A stretch of 64,000 nucleotides of DNA. Source: Bremerella cremea (GTDB lineage: Bacteria; Planctomycetota; Planctomycetia; Pirellulales; Pirellulaceae). This document shows positions 8,841 to 17,276 of this stretch, one piece after another. The notes beneath the pieces are model-generated. The model did not search any database. It had not been told where the DNA came from and saw only the letters and a list, made by a program, of their open reading frames with translations. Both the position numbers and the translations under genes were made by a program. Numbering within the stretch: position 1 is the first letter of the stretch; each line of letters begins with the position of its first letter. The DNA lies in NCBI RefSeq assembly GCF_003335505.1, contig NZ_QPEX01000030.1, positions 124,001 through 188,000 of the forward strand, read 5' to 3'.

Positions 8841-10199
8841 TTATGCTTTCACAATCCTCTCGCGGTGAGCCTGTACTCTTTTGGTGGCGTTGCGGGTGTC
8901 GATTACTAACTGGCTGTGCTTAACGATGAAATCGTAGTCGTAGGCAGAATGGTCGGTGGCGATCAGCACTAGGTCTTGCTGGGCCAGCCAATCCGCAGTT
9001 AGGGCTTGGCTGGTCATGTGGGGAACATCGTAGTGCCGCATCTCGGGCAGGACGGGGATGTGAGGGTCGTTGTAACTGAGATCGGCTCCGCGCTGCAGGA
9101 GTTCTTCCATCAGCTTGAACGAGGGGCTCTCGCGTGGGTCGTCGACATCTTTCTTATAGGCCATTCCCAGCAGGCCAATCTTGCTGCCTCGAACCGGTTT
9201 GCTTTGATCGTTGAGGGCTTCGATTACCCGCTGAATGACATAGTGGGGCATCGAGGAATTGACTTCCCCGGCTAGTTCGATGAAGCGGGTTGATAATTCG
9301 TTCTTACGGGCCAGCCAGCTTAAATAGAACGGATCGATCGGAATACAATGGCCTCCCAGGCCAGGTCCAGGATAGAAGGCCTGAAAGCCGAACGGTTTGG
9401 TCTTAGCGGCATCAATGACTTCCCATACGTCGATGTCGAGCTTGCTGAACAGAATTTTCAACTCGTTGACGAGCGCGATGTTCACCGCGCGGTAGATGTT
9501 CTCCAGGATCTTGCATGCCTCGGCTACTTCCAGGCTACTGACCGGAACTGTTTGCACGACGGCATGGCCATACAGATCACAGGCCAACTGCAAGCTATGC
9601 TCGTCGTAGCCCCCTACGACCTTGGGAATGCGGCTGGCATTGAAGTCTGGATTGCCAGGATCTTCCCGCTCGGGGCTGTAAGCCAGGAAAAAATCTTCTC
9701 CGGCCGTCAGTCCCGACTCAGCCAACAGCGGTAAGACAACGTCGCGAGTCGTACTAGGATAAGTCGTGCTTTCCAGCACAATTAATTGCCCTGGTCGCAA
9801 AGTCTGAGCAATCATCCTCGCTGTGTTTTCAACATAGGTTAAATCAGGGTCGCGGCTCGCCGAGAGCGGCGTGGGCACGCAAATCAGCAAGGCGTCTGCT
9901 TCCTTAAGCCGCTGCATGTCGGCGGTTGGCTCGAATTGCTCTTGAGAGATGCACTGCGAAATCCAGGCCGAGTCGATATGTTTGATGTAGCTTTGTCCTG
10001 CTAACAAACGCTCGACTTTGGTCGGGTCCGAGTCAAAACCAATGGTTTGGAAACCAGCTCGCACAAATGCCTGAATCAAAGGGAGCCCGACGTACCCCAG
10101 CCCGATTACCCCAACCTTGGCTGTTTGTTTTTCAATGGCAGAAGCAATCGCCTCGAATTGCTTGGAAGGGAGATTCTCAGAGGTGGGGTTGGACGACAT
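8841..10199 (-). CDS. UDP-N-acetylhexosamine 6-dehydrogenase (WbpA-like)
   Basis: A 452-residue nucleotide-sugar dehydrogenase that performs two successive NAD-dependent oxidations of C6 to a uronic acid. 'KVGVIGLGYVGLPL' (28-41) binds NAD; 'ICVPTPL' and 'ESTTYPSTT' follow. 'SPEREDPGN' (175-183) is typical of the UDP-GlcNAc/UDP-ManNAc branch (WbpA/WecC) rather than UDP-glucose dehydrogenase. The catalytic cysteine is C285 in 'GPGLGGHCIPIDPFYL'. The C-terminal NDP-binding domain is complete ('GMAYKKDVDDPRESPS'). The product is probably UDP-GlcNAcA or a related uronic acid for the surface polysaccharide. The usual partner genes (epimerase, aminotransferase, acetyltransferase) are not adjacent. 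Confidence 0.88.
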   Translation of the reverse strand: MSSNPTSENLPSKQFEAIASAIEKQTAKVGVIGLGYVGLPLIQAFVRAGFQTIGFDSDPTKVERLLAGQSYIKHIDSAWISQCISQEQFEPTADMQRLKEADALLICVPTPLSASRDPDLTYVENTARMIAQTLRPGQLIVLESTTYPSTTRDVVLPLLAESGLTAGEDFFLAYSPEREDPGNPDFNASRIPKVVGGYDEHSLQLACDLYGHAVVQTVPVSSLEVAEACKILENIYRAVNIALVNELKILFSKLDIDVWEVIDAAKTKPFGFQAFYPGPGLGGHCIPIDPFYLSWLARKNELSTRFIELAGEVNSSMPHYVIQRVIEALNDQSKPVRGSKIGLLGMAYKKDVDDPRESPSFKLMEELLQRGADLSYNDPHIPVLPEMRHYDVPHMTSQALTADWLAQQDLVLIATDHSAYDYDFIVKHSQLVIDTRNATKRVQAHRERIVKA

Positions 10200-10367
10200 G
10201 GATACCTTTCAAGAAAGCCCAAAGGCCATGTGATCAGGCAAGCGACTTGGCCAAGGGGCCTTGAGAGCTGCGATGAAAACGTTTCTCTCAGTATACTCCG
10301 ATTTCCCACTTTCGCTGAGGTGCCGCTCTGATCCTTCAGATTGGCTGGAGGGGTTTCAACCTTGCCG

Positions 10368-11498
10368 CTAATCGTCCCAGGTTGGTAGCGGGTGATCTAA
10401 TCCGCTTACCGTATGCAGCATGGTTTGCCGAACTTTGTTCAATCGCAGTAAATGGGGGGCGATATGATTTCTCACCATTCGTTTGAAGAACGATTCGCCT
10501 TTGGCAAAGCCGGTGAAGGTGCGGATCCGCTGCACAATGGCGTTATCGACCGGCCAGCGTAATTTTTGATAACGGCTAAGCTGATCTCGCTTGGCCAGTT
10601 CGGCCAAAACCCAGGCATCTTCAATTCCCAGATTCATCCCTCGGGCCCCCACCGGCGAATGAAGGTGAGCGGCGTCGCCAGCAAAGTAGACGTTGCCGAC
10701 ATTCATTTTCTCGACCAAACGGTGCGAGATATGGAACGAAGAATTCCACAGCGACTTGCCAATCGGATTGGCCTCGCTCAGGTAGTTCAAAGGTTCGGGA
10801 AAGTTGCCCAGTACCCGCCAAACGGTAGGTTCCCCTGGTTCTTCCTCTCCAGTGACCACCGGCAACATGAAGAGAAAGCCATCGTCGACAAATTTGATGT
10901 GCGCGCGATTCGGATCGAGGTCGGTGGCTAACGAAATATCGTCCAGCACCCAGGCCCGGTCGTACGTATCGCCTGGAAAGGAGACATGCACCGATTTGCG
11001 GGCAATGCTATGGGCTCCGTCGGCGGCCACAATCCAAGAGGCTTCGGCCAAATGTCGCTCGTAGGTTTCGGTATGGACGAGTTCGGCTTTCCCTTCGGCC
11101 AACTGAGGTGAATCGACCAACTCAAGCTGCCGCTCGATCGGAATGCCCCGTTCGGCCAAGTCTTCCCGCAAGATCCGCTCGGTAGTGGCTTGCGATAAGG
11201 CGAGCAGAAAAGGGAAGCGGTGTTCGAGTTGCTCGAAGTCGACCTGAGCGACAATCCGGTCGCCACGGTGAATGGTGGCTCCGTGAATCTTTTTTCCCAA
11301 GGCCAGCAACTTATCGGTCAGGCCGGTCGATTCCAGTAGTTCCAGCGTCCGCGGATTGACGCCCAAGGCTTTCGAGAGAAGGCTCGGCTCGGTTCTCTTA
11401 TCAACAATCCGCGCAGCAATGCCATGTCTTGATAAGAAAGAAGCGGCAGCCAAGCCAACCGGGCCAGCACCGATGATTAAAGGAGATGATTGCGTCAT
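10368..11498 (-). CDS. FAD-dependent aromatic hydroxylase-like monooxygenase
   Basis: A 376-residue flavoprotein of the FAD_binding_3/UbiH-PheA type. The start 'PLIIGAGPVGLAAASFLSRHG' is the dinucleotide-binding fold with the ADP-ribose acidic end 'RIVDKRTEPSLLSKALGVNPRT'. 'WIVAADGAHSIAR' is the DG motif contacting FAD and NAD(P)H, and 'YFAGDAAHLHSPVGARGMNLGIEDA' the GD motif binding the FAD ribityl chain. It is shorter than PheA/TfdB-type phenol hydroxylases (about 600 residues) because it lacks the C-terminal thioredoxin-like domain. The substrate could be an aromatic or a quinone precursor; nothing nearby says which. It stands alone, divergent from the beta-propeller gene at 11682. ATG at 11498. 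Confidence 0.8.
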   Translation of the reverse strand: MTQSSPLIIGAGPVGLAAASFLSRHGIAARIVDKRTEPSLLSKALGVNPRTLELLESTGLTDKLLALGKKIHGATIHRGDRIVAQVDFEQLEHRFPFLLALSQATTERILREDLAERGIPIERQLELVDSPQLAEGKAELVHTETYERHLAEASWIVAADGAHSIARKSVHVSFPGDTYDRAWVLDDISLATDLDPNRAHIKFVDDGFLFMLPVVTGEEEPGEPTVWRVLGNFPEPLNYLSEANPIGKSLWNSSFHISHRLVEKMNVGNVYFAGDAAHLHSPVGARGMNLGIEDAWVLAELAKRDQLSRYQKLRWPVDNAIVQRIRTFTGFAKGESFFKRMVRNHIAPHLLRLNKVRQTMLHTVSGLDHPLPTWDD

Positions 11499-11681
11499 AC
11501 AGAGCGTATTCAGGTAAAGGGACTTCGTCGCGAAAACGGCAACCTGTACTCATCACCCTAGAGTGCGGTGATGTTCTCTGCAACTATGGAAACCCAAGGA
11601 ATGATTGAGCAAGCCCCCAATTGCTCGCTAGAATACCTAGAATCACAGATCCTTGCCTCTTTAATAACTGGGAGAGTTGCC

Positions 11682-12938
11682 GTGTTTGCTTCCTTTCGGC
11701 GGATGTTGCTTGTATTGCCATTGACCGGGCTGGTGCTAGCCAGTGCTTTGTCGGCCATGGCCGAAGATTGGCCCCAGTGGCGCGGGCCCCAGCGAGATGG
11801 AATCTCCAGTGAGACCGGCCTACTCAGTAAATGGCCAGCCGAGGGGCCGAAGCTGGTGTGGCAAGTCAACGACTTAGGAGATGGCTACGGCGCGGTCTCG
11901 GTGGCCCAGGGGATGATTTTTCTGGTCGCTAACGAGGGCTTAGAAAACGAACTCGTCAAAGCGCTCGATCAGCAAACGGGCGAAGTCGTGTGGGGCACAC
12001 GTATTGGTAAGGTGGGCAACCCTGATCAAAAGCCAAGCTACCCGGCCGCTCGCTCGACACCAACGGTCGATGGCAAGTTGCTGTACGCTTTGGGCTCGAA
12101 CGGCGATTTGGCTTGCCTGGAAACGAAGTCAGGCGAAGTCGTCTGGCGGAAGAGCATGCGTGATGACTTCGGCGGCGAGCCTGGCGTGTGGGCTTATTCC
12201 GAGTCGCCCCTGATCGATGGCGACAAAGTCATCGTCACGCCAGGGGGGGAAGAAGCCGGGATTGTCGCCCTCGATAAAAAAACGGGCGAAACCATCTGGA
12301 AAGCGAACGTCAAAGAAATGGGAGCCGCCGGTTACGCTTCCATCATGGCTTTCGACGCCGATGGAAAACGACAGTACGTTTCGTTCATGGGTAATGGGCT
12401 AGTTGGGGTGAATGCCGCCGATGGCAAGCAGCTTTGGGCGTACACCAATACCAAAGGAGCCGCCAACATGCTAACGCCGGTTATCGGAGGCGATGTTGTT
12501 TACAGCGGTGGTGGCCGCCGTGGCGGAGGGGCCGTTAAGCTGATTGCCAAAGACCAGGGAATCGATGCGGAAGAACTTTACTTCAATACCAAGCTACCCA
12601 CGGCGATTGGGGGCGGGGTTAAGATCGGTGACTATCTTTACGGCTGCAGCAATTCGACGCTGATGTGTGTCGACTTCACTTCCGGCGAGATTAAGTGGCA
12701 AGAGCGAATCAGCGCGGCAGCCTCGATCTTGTTTGCCGACGGGCGACTTTACCTACATACCGAAGATGGCAAAGTAATGATGGTAGCCGCGTCACCAGAA
12801 GGTTTCCAAGAGATCAGCAGTTTTAGCCCGCCAGGGCAGCCAGAAGGGACCGGCAAGTCGTGGGCTTACCCGGCGTTGGCCGATGGCAAGCTGTACATAC
12901 GGCAGCATGGTACCCTCTGGTGCTACCAAGTGAAGTAA
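11682..12938 (+). CDS. secreted PQQ-like beta-propeller repeat protein
   Basis: A 418-residue exported protein: signal peptide with hydrophobic core 'MLLVLPLTGLVLASALSAMA', then 'DWPQWRGPQRDGIS', the standard opening of planctomycete/verrucomicrobial outer-membrane-assembly-protein-like beta-propellers. Repeats of the 'G.VVW..R' and 'ALD..TGE.IWKA' type (PQQ/WD40-like blades) run to the C-terminus. Dehydrogenase catalytic motifs of true PQQ enzymes were not seen, so it is probably a scaffold or ligand-binding protein in the periplasm. I chose the GTG at 11682 with GGGAGAG 6-12 bases upstream because it places the signal peptide at the N-terminus; an in-frame ATG at 11568 would add 38 residues. 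Confidence 0.8.
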   Translation: MFASFRRMLLVLPLTGLVLASALSAMAEDWPQWRGPQRDGISSETGLLSKWPAEGPKLVWQVNDLGDGYGAVSVAQGMIFLVANEGLENELVKALDQQTGEVVWGTRIGKVGNPDQKPSYPAARSTPTVDGKLLYALGSNGDLACLETKSGEVVWRKSMRDDFGGEPGVWAYSESPLIDGDKVIVTPGGEEAGIVALDKKTGETIWKANVKEMGAAGYASIMAFDADGKRQYVSFMGNGLVGVNAADGKQLWAYTNTKGAANMLTPVIGGDVVYSGGGRRGGGAVKLIAKDQGIDAEELYFNTKLPTAIGGGVKIGDYLYGCSNSTLMCVDFTSGEIKWQERISAAASILFADGRLYLHTEDGKVMMVAASPEGFQEISSFSPPGQPEGTGKSWAYPALADGKLYIRQHGTLWCYQVK

Positions 12939-12965
12939 GCAATTGCTCCAAGTCCGGCCTTGAGC

Positions 12966-12993
12966 ACGCCTCTCCTCAGCTGGGGAGAGGCGT
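12966..12993. terminator. hairpin between convergent genes
   Basis: ACGCCTCTCC (12966-12975) pairs perfectly with GGAGAGGCGT (12984-12993) around an 8-base loop that is itself partly self-complementary. It lies between the ends of the beta-propeller gene (12938) and the metallo-beta-lactamase gene (13019). There is no T tract on either side, so it is a plausible but not typical terminator. Confidence 0.4.
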
Positions 12994-13018
12994 AGGATCG
13001 AAGAGGGTAGCAGTAAAG

Positions 13019-14413
13019 TTACGCACTCGTCGTAGTGACCGGTAGGTGAGAGGCCTCCCAGGCCTTGAAGCCCCCCACCATATCGAGAACATCTCGCCGG
13101 CCAAGCTTCAAGAGCAAACTGGCCCCAATCGAAGAGCGATACCCTCCGGCACAATGCACCACCAAGTGGTCGGCTGGCGGAATCTCGTCGAAGCGTTCCG
13201 CCAAGTGATTCAGCGGAATGTTGAGGCTACCTTCAATGTGCCCGTCGTCGTATTCCTTGCCGTTGCGGATGTCGAGAACCACCACGTTGCCGTCCAGTTC
13301 CTGTACGGCTGGAGCGGTGATTCGCGAGGTTCTGGCGACCAACTCGGGGTGATCATTCAAGGCGTCCATTCCCTCTTTCAAATAACCTACGACCTGATCG
13401 AAGCCAATTCGGCCTAAACGCAAGATCGATTCTTCCACGCGTTCTTCGTCGGCGATCACCACAATCGGTTCCGTCTTGTTGAGCATCGTACCTGCCCAGG
13501 TCGCGTACTTGCCGTCGATGCCAATATTCAAAGAATCCTTCAGGTGGGCACCGGCGAATTCAATCGGATCGCGTGTGTCCACTACCTGGGCACCTTCGGC
13601 TTGCTTTTCCAGCACTTCAGCGAGGGAAAGTGCCTGCATGCTATGCTGCATTGCTTCGTCCAAGCTCGGACGGTTTTTGCGGTTCATGATCGCATCGTGG
13701 ACGAAGTAGTCCGGGGCATCAGGCTGGGCGGCGGTAACAATCTTAAGGAACTCTTCCCGCGACATCGGTTGCAACGCGTAGTTGTACTTTCGCTGTTCGC
13801 CCAACGTTGAATAAGGTTCACTACTCAGCGCTTTGCCGCACAGCGAGCCTGCTCCGTGGGCCGGGTAAATTCGTGTGGCATCCGGCAGCTTCAGCAGTTT
13901 CTCGTGCAACGAGTCGTAAAGCATGTTGCCTAGCTCATCCGCCGTCACTCCAATCGAAGCCAAGAGGTCAGGCCGACCGACGTCGCCAATGAAAAGCGTG
14001 TCGCCAGTCAGCGCGGCGTAAGGTTCGTCGCTGCTGTAGCTCGGATCGTAGACCAACATCGTGATCCCTTCCGGCGTGTGTCCAGGCGTTTCTATTGTGG
14101 AGAGGTAAACAGCCCCCAACTCCACCCGATCGTCGTCGGAGAGTTTGACATGATCAAATTCCGCTTCCCCCTTGCTGCCGATATAAATCTGAGCTCCGAC
14201 ACGGTTGCGGAGTTCGATATGCCCGGCGACGAAGTCAGCATGGAAGTGCGTCAGGATGACATGCTTAATCTCGAAGCCGTGTTCTTTGGCGTCTTCAAGA
14301 TAGATATCGATATCGCGCTGGGGATCGATGACCGCAGCAATCTTGGTTTCTTCGTCCGCCACCATGTAAGAGGCGTGGGAGAGGCATTCCAGGTAATAGC
14401 GTTGGAAATACAT
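13019..14413 (-). CDS. persulfide dioxygenase-like MBL with two rhodanese domains
   Basis: A 464-residue fusion. Residues 1-230 are a metallo-beta-lactamase fold of the ETHE1/CstB/YrkH class: 'THFHADFVAGH' (H56, H58, D60, H65), 'ETPGHTPEG' (H112) and 'LTGDTLFIGDVGRPDL' (D138). This matches the mononuclear iron His-His-Asp site of persulfide dioxygenases, with Phe where other MBL enzymes have His after the Asp. Two rhodanese domains follow. The first (about 265-345) has lost its active-site Cys, 'VVIADEERVEES'; the second keeps it in 'VVHCAGGYRSSIG' (about C421). The family oxidises or transfers persulfide sulfur in the cytoplasm. It is third in the leftward arsR operon, 94 bases after the membrane rhodanese. 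Confidence 0.85.
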   Translation of the reverse strand: MYFQRYYLECLSHASYMVADEETKIAAVIDPQRDIDIYLEDAKEHGFEIKHVILTHFHADFVAGHIELRNRVGAQIYIGSKGEAEFDHVKLSDDDRVELGAVYLSTIETPGHTPEGITMLVYDPSYSSDEPYAALTGDTLFIGDVGRPDLLASIGVTADELGNMLYDSLHEKLLKLPDATRIYPAHGAGSLCGKALSSEPYSTLGEQRKYNYALQPMSREEFLKIVTAAQPDAPDYFVHDAIMNRKNRPSLDEAMQHSMQALSLAEVLEKQAEGAQVVDTRDPIEFAGAHLKDSLNIGIDGKYATWAGTMLNKTEPIVVIADEERVEESILRLGRIGFDQVVGYLKEGMDALNDHPELVARTSRITAPAVQELDGNVVVLDIRNGKEYDDGHIEGSLNIPLNHLAERFDEIPPADHLVVHCAGGYRSSIGASLLLKLGRRDVLDMVGGFKAWEASHLPVTTTSA

Positions 14414-14470
14414 CGTTCGAATTCCTTGAGCAGCGGAGGGATATGTGGGGCGATGACTTCAAAGGAGCGG

Positions 14471-14501
14471 GCGGCAGGGCGAAGTGTTTTCGCTCTGCCG
14501 C
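14471..14501 (-). other. strong intercistronic hairpin
   Basis: GCGGCAGGGCGAA (14471-14483) pairs with TTCGCTCTGCCGC (14489-14501), a 13-bp stem with one G-T pair and a 5-base loop. It lies between the stop of the membrane rhodanese and the start of the MBL gene in the leftward transcript. No T tract follows, so it may protect or partly terminate the message rather than end it. Confidence 0.5.
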
Positions 14502-14507
14502 GAGGGA

Positions 14508-15065
14508 TTACGCTTTACAACTGCCCGACGAGCAGCCACCGGCTTGGTTCCAGGGCATCTTGGCCAGCAGCATGCCCATGCCGCAGGTGTCGGTGATTCC
14601 GGCGAACATCAAACCAGCTCCGACGAACGCCGAGATGCCAGCGAAGTAGGGATGGACGAACATTCCCAGCAAAGCACCGACCAGGACTAAAAAGCCAGCG
14701 GTGATCCGAACTTGGCGTTCTAGCGAGATCGCCTTCTTGCCACGCTCGACCGGCAGCCCTGCCGAGGCCCAGGCATCGGTGCCCCCTTCGACGTTGACAA
14801 CGTTTTGGTAGCCAGCGGCAATGAACTTGTCGCAAGCCTTACCGGCTCGATTGCCAGACTTGCAAATCACATACAGCGGCTGGTCCGCCGATCCATTGCG
14901 AGATTCCATGACTTCCTTTGGTGACAACCGGTCGAGCGGCAGATTGACCGCCTCGGTTGCGTGAACTTCTCCATATTCAGCCGGGGTGCGAACGTCGATC
15001 AGGTCGCAATGACCCTGCTGACGTCGCTCATGCAATTCTTTGGGCGAAATCGTTGTGACGCTCAT
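14508..15065 (-). CDS. membrane-anchored rhodanese, YgaP-like
   Basis: A 185-residue protein. Residues 1-110 form a rhodanese (sulfurtransferase) domain with 'DLIDVRTPAEYGEVHATEAVN' and the active-site loop 'ICKSGNRAGKACDKF' (C68 catalytic, C77 second Cys). Residues 115-165 contain two hydrophobic hairpin spans of the DUF2892/YgaP type. The tail ends 'CSSGSCKA', adding a vicinal Cys pair. YgaP-like proteins carry persulfide on the catalytic Cys at the inner face of the membrane. It sits between arsR (64 bases upstream) and the MBL-rhodanese gene, so a shared role in handling reactive sulfur is likely. ATG at 15065. Confidence 0.85.
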   Translation of the reverse strand: MSVTTISPKELHERRQQGHCDLIDVRTPAEYGEVHATEAVNLPLDRLSPKEVMESRNGSADQPLYVICKSGNRAGKACDKFIAAGYQNVVNVEGGTDAWASAGLPVERGKKAISLERQVRITAGFLVLVGALLGMFVHPYFAGISAFVGAGLMFAGITDTCGMGMLLAKMPWNQAGGCSSGSCKA

Positions 15066-15129
15066 GGCTTGATCCTTCTTGTTATGTCGTGAGGTGGCGA
15101 TGTGTTTGGGTAAAAAAAGGGAAGGCAGC

Positions 15130-15450
15130 TTAGTCCGTTTGATGGAGAAAGCGACCTTCGATACAGTTCATAATATCGTGCAGATGGGGCTCGGCAATCT
15201 GGTAATAAACCCGTCGGCCTTCGCGTTCGCTGGTGAAAAAGCCGCAGCGTTGCATTAACCGCAAATGTTCCGAGGCCAGGTTTTCAGCAATGCCGCAATC
15301 CTCCGCAATTTCGCCCACGGTAAAGCGGCCAGCAATTAACAGCTGCACCATGCGGATGCGGACCGGGTGGGCCAACGTTCGCAAACACTCAGCCGCTTGG
15401 CCAAGGGCTTCCATGTTGAGGGGCGGTTTCACTTGAGGTTTCTCGGTCAT
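15130..15450 (-). CDS. ArsR-family repressor, probable sulfur sensor
   Basis: A 106-residue winged-helix protein. 'CLRTLAHPVRIRMVQLLIAGRFTVGEIAEDC' is the ArsR N-terminal helix block; 'ENLASEHLRLMQRCGFFTSEREGRRVYYQI' is the recognition helix and wing. Four Cys (C23, C52, C69 and one near residue 96) are present; the usual ELCVCDL metal site of ArsR/SmtB is not. With sulfurtransferases downstream, a thiol or persulfide sensor of the SqrR/BigR functional type is the best inference, though which Cys pair would act is unclear. AGGAGAG lies 9 bases before the ATG at 15450. A palindrome in its own promoter implies autorepression of the three-gene operon. Confidence 0.85.
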   Translation of the reverse strand: MTEKPQVKPPLNMEALGQAAECLRTLAHPVRIRMVQLLIAGRFTVGEIAEDCGIAENLASEHLRLMQRCGFFTSEREGRRVYYQIAEPHLHDIMNCIEGRFLHQTD

Positions 15451-15470
15451 AGCTTCACTCTCCTAATACA

Positions 15471-15498
15471 AATATATCGTAAGGTTACGATATGTCAA
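15471..15498 (-). promoter_or_regulatory. arsR operon promoter with embedded operator
   Basis: On the minus strand TTGACA (15493-15498) and TATATT (15471-15476) are separated by 16 bases, a near-consensus sigma-70 promoter. A perfect palindrome ATATCGTAA-GG-TTACGATAT (15474-15493) fills the spacer and touches both hexamers. This is the expected layout for an ArsR-type operator: repressor binding would block RNA polymerase. It lies 24 bases upstream of the arsR ATG. Confidence 0.8.
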
Positions 15499-15559
15499 TG
15501 GAGAATATCTGCCCGAGAAGCCTCGTTTTTCGTGAAATAGGCAAACAGCTACCTTGCCG

Positions 15560-16199
15560 CTAGTAATCCCGAAAAGGACCTCTTGGCTCGGCGGCTTGCA
15601 TTTCTTGCTACCACTTGGCGAAGCGACTCTGCAGCTGTTTGACCTTTTCGGGATACTGCGCGGATAGGTCGTTCTTTTCGCTAAGATCGTCGGGCAAGTA
15701 GTATAGGCCGTGTCCTCGTTTGCTATCGAGCCACTTCCAGTCGCCTACTCGCACGGCAAGTTCGCCCCGGCGACAACACGTACTCTTCTGGTGGATAAAG
15801 ATAACCGTCGTCCACACGGTCGTTGCGAGTCATGTCGTAGGTACCGTTACGCTGCGGATAGCGACCGGTTAGAAACGAAGCCCGCGACGGCGTACAGGCA
15901 TTCCAGGCCACGTCAAAGCTCGTTAGTCGCGTCCCTTCGCTGGCCAAGCGATCTAGGTGCGGGGTATGCACATCTTTTGCCCCAAAGCAACCTAAGTCGT
16001 GATATCCTTGATCGTCCGAAACAATCAACACCACATTGGCCGGGCGTCCGCCCAAGTTGTTCAGGCGTTTTCCACGAGTTCTAACGTTGTCGTGGTTCGC
16101 CGTTGCTCGGTTAACAACGCAGCCTTTTCTAAGGTAGGTGCGTTCAGAATAACAGAGTTCTGTGACAAACGCACGTTTAAGCGGTAGCCAAGATCTCAT
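15560..16199 (-). pseudogene. sulfatase pseudogene, central part deleted
   Basis: The first part reads as a sulfatase N-terminus: 'ANVVLIVSDDQGYHDLGCF' with the metal-binding DD, then 'NACTPSRASFLTGRYPQR' with the CxPSR formylglycine site. At about 15775-15785, just after a 'YLYPPEEYVLSP' stretch, it jumps out of frame into a sulfatase C-terminus ('AVRVGDWKWLDSK', 'DLSEKNDLS'). The roughly 250-350 residues that normally lie between are missing. A TAG then interrupts the C-terminal part, after which 'EPRGPFRDY' continues to the next TAG at 15560. No signal peptide precedes the N-terminal part and its frame overlaps the end of the gene at 16177. Deletion, frameshift and internal stop together make an active enzyme very unlikely. 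Confidence 0.85.
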
Positions 16200-16989
16200 T
16201 TCTCAGACCAGCGAAATGAGCATGCGAGTTCGCGAAGAACGTCGTCGGCAAGACTTGGTAGTGAGCGAGCTTCTGTTCGACATGCTGCCAACCGGCGGCC
16301 GCGGCAATGTCGAACGCCTGTAGACCATGGGCGATACGTTCTACTTGGCGATCGAACTTCCAAAATTGAAGCCACCGACCACGCGGGAAGTAAGCAAAGC
16401 GAACCGCAGGCATCAACGCCAGCGACCGCATCGTCGGCCACCTGAAATCGGCTACCGCTTGGGTGATACTGGGATCAACCACGGTGGCTTGTTCGTCGCG
16501 GAAGTGGACTTCAAAGATCTCGCGTTTGGCAGTATCGTCGAGCTCGATCCCGGCCTGGTTCGACTCGTGCAAACGACAGAGCGCCGTTCGTAGTTCTGGA
16601 CGCACCAGCTTAGTGGCCAACGGGTGATTACCATGTTGCTTGGTAAAGTGATACGTGGTGTAGGTTTCTACACAGACCCGCCGGTTCACCTCGCGGAACG
16701 CTTCGGCGAAGTTTTCTAAAGCGTCCAGTTGCTGCGTTCTTCTTTGAGGTGAAAAAGCATACTGCCAGCTAAGCAGCTTGCCCAGCTTCATCCCAAAGGC
16801 AAAATAGCCCCGCGCCCATAGCGCTCCATGGGCTGCGATCAGCGGGAAAATGTGGTTTCGGCCAGAGTCTTCGTACAGGTGATAATACGTGGCGGCTCGT
16901 TGCGAAAGATCCTTCGTTGTGCCTGCCAAGCGTACTGCCTCTTTTCGCAGGTCGTTATAGCGACGCTGCAATTGTGTCAATGTTTCCAT
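16177..16989 (-). CDS. unknown cytoplasmic protein
   Basis: A 270-residue protein that I do not recognise. It is rich in aromatic and basic residues ('YYHLYEDSGRNHIFPLIAAH', 'FAFGMKLGKLLSWQYAF') and appears mostly helical. There is no signal peptide, and one weakly hydrophobic stretch lies near residues 45-65. I chose the ATG at 16989 because the longer frame to 17379 reads through sequence that looks non-coding and overlaps the promoter region of the aldehyde dehydrogenase. It is divergent from that gene, and its 3' end overlaps the sulfatase pseudogene by 23 bases. No catalytic motif was identified. Confidence 0.6.
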   Translation of the reverse strand: METLTQLQRRYNDLRKEAVRLAGTTKDLSQRAATYYHLYEDSGRNHIFPLIAAHGALWARGYFAFGMKLGKLLSWQYAFSPQRRTQQLDALENFAEAFREVNRRVCVETYTTYHFTKQHGNHPLATKLVRPELRTALCRLHESNQAGIELDDTAKREIFEVHFRDEQATVVDPSITQAVADFRWPTMRSLALMPAVRFAYFPRGRWLQFWKFDRQVERIAHGLQAFDIAAAAGWQHVEQKLAHYQVLPTTFFANSHAHFAGLRNEILATA

Positions 16990-17276
16990 GGCCTGATTCC
17001 CTCGCTTGGCAGGCAAATGCTTGTGTGTTTTTTTGCTGAGAGATAGACCGTGGAGGGCTTCGTGGTGGCAACTTAAAAAAGAGAAAAGATTCTTGGTCGG
17101 CCACTTAAGTCGTAAAATAGAAAACAGCCTGGGAAGTGTCTCCTTGGCTTTCATCACAAGCGAGAAGCGCGTACAACACAAGCATCGCTGGCTGGCCCCG
17201 CTGAAGGTTGTTTCCTGCGGCCAGCGAAAATGAAGCAACGCCTCAACTGCACCCTCATCATTCCAGGAGATATGCC

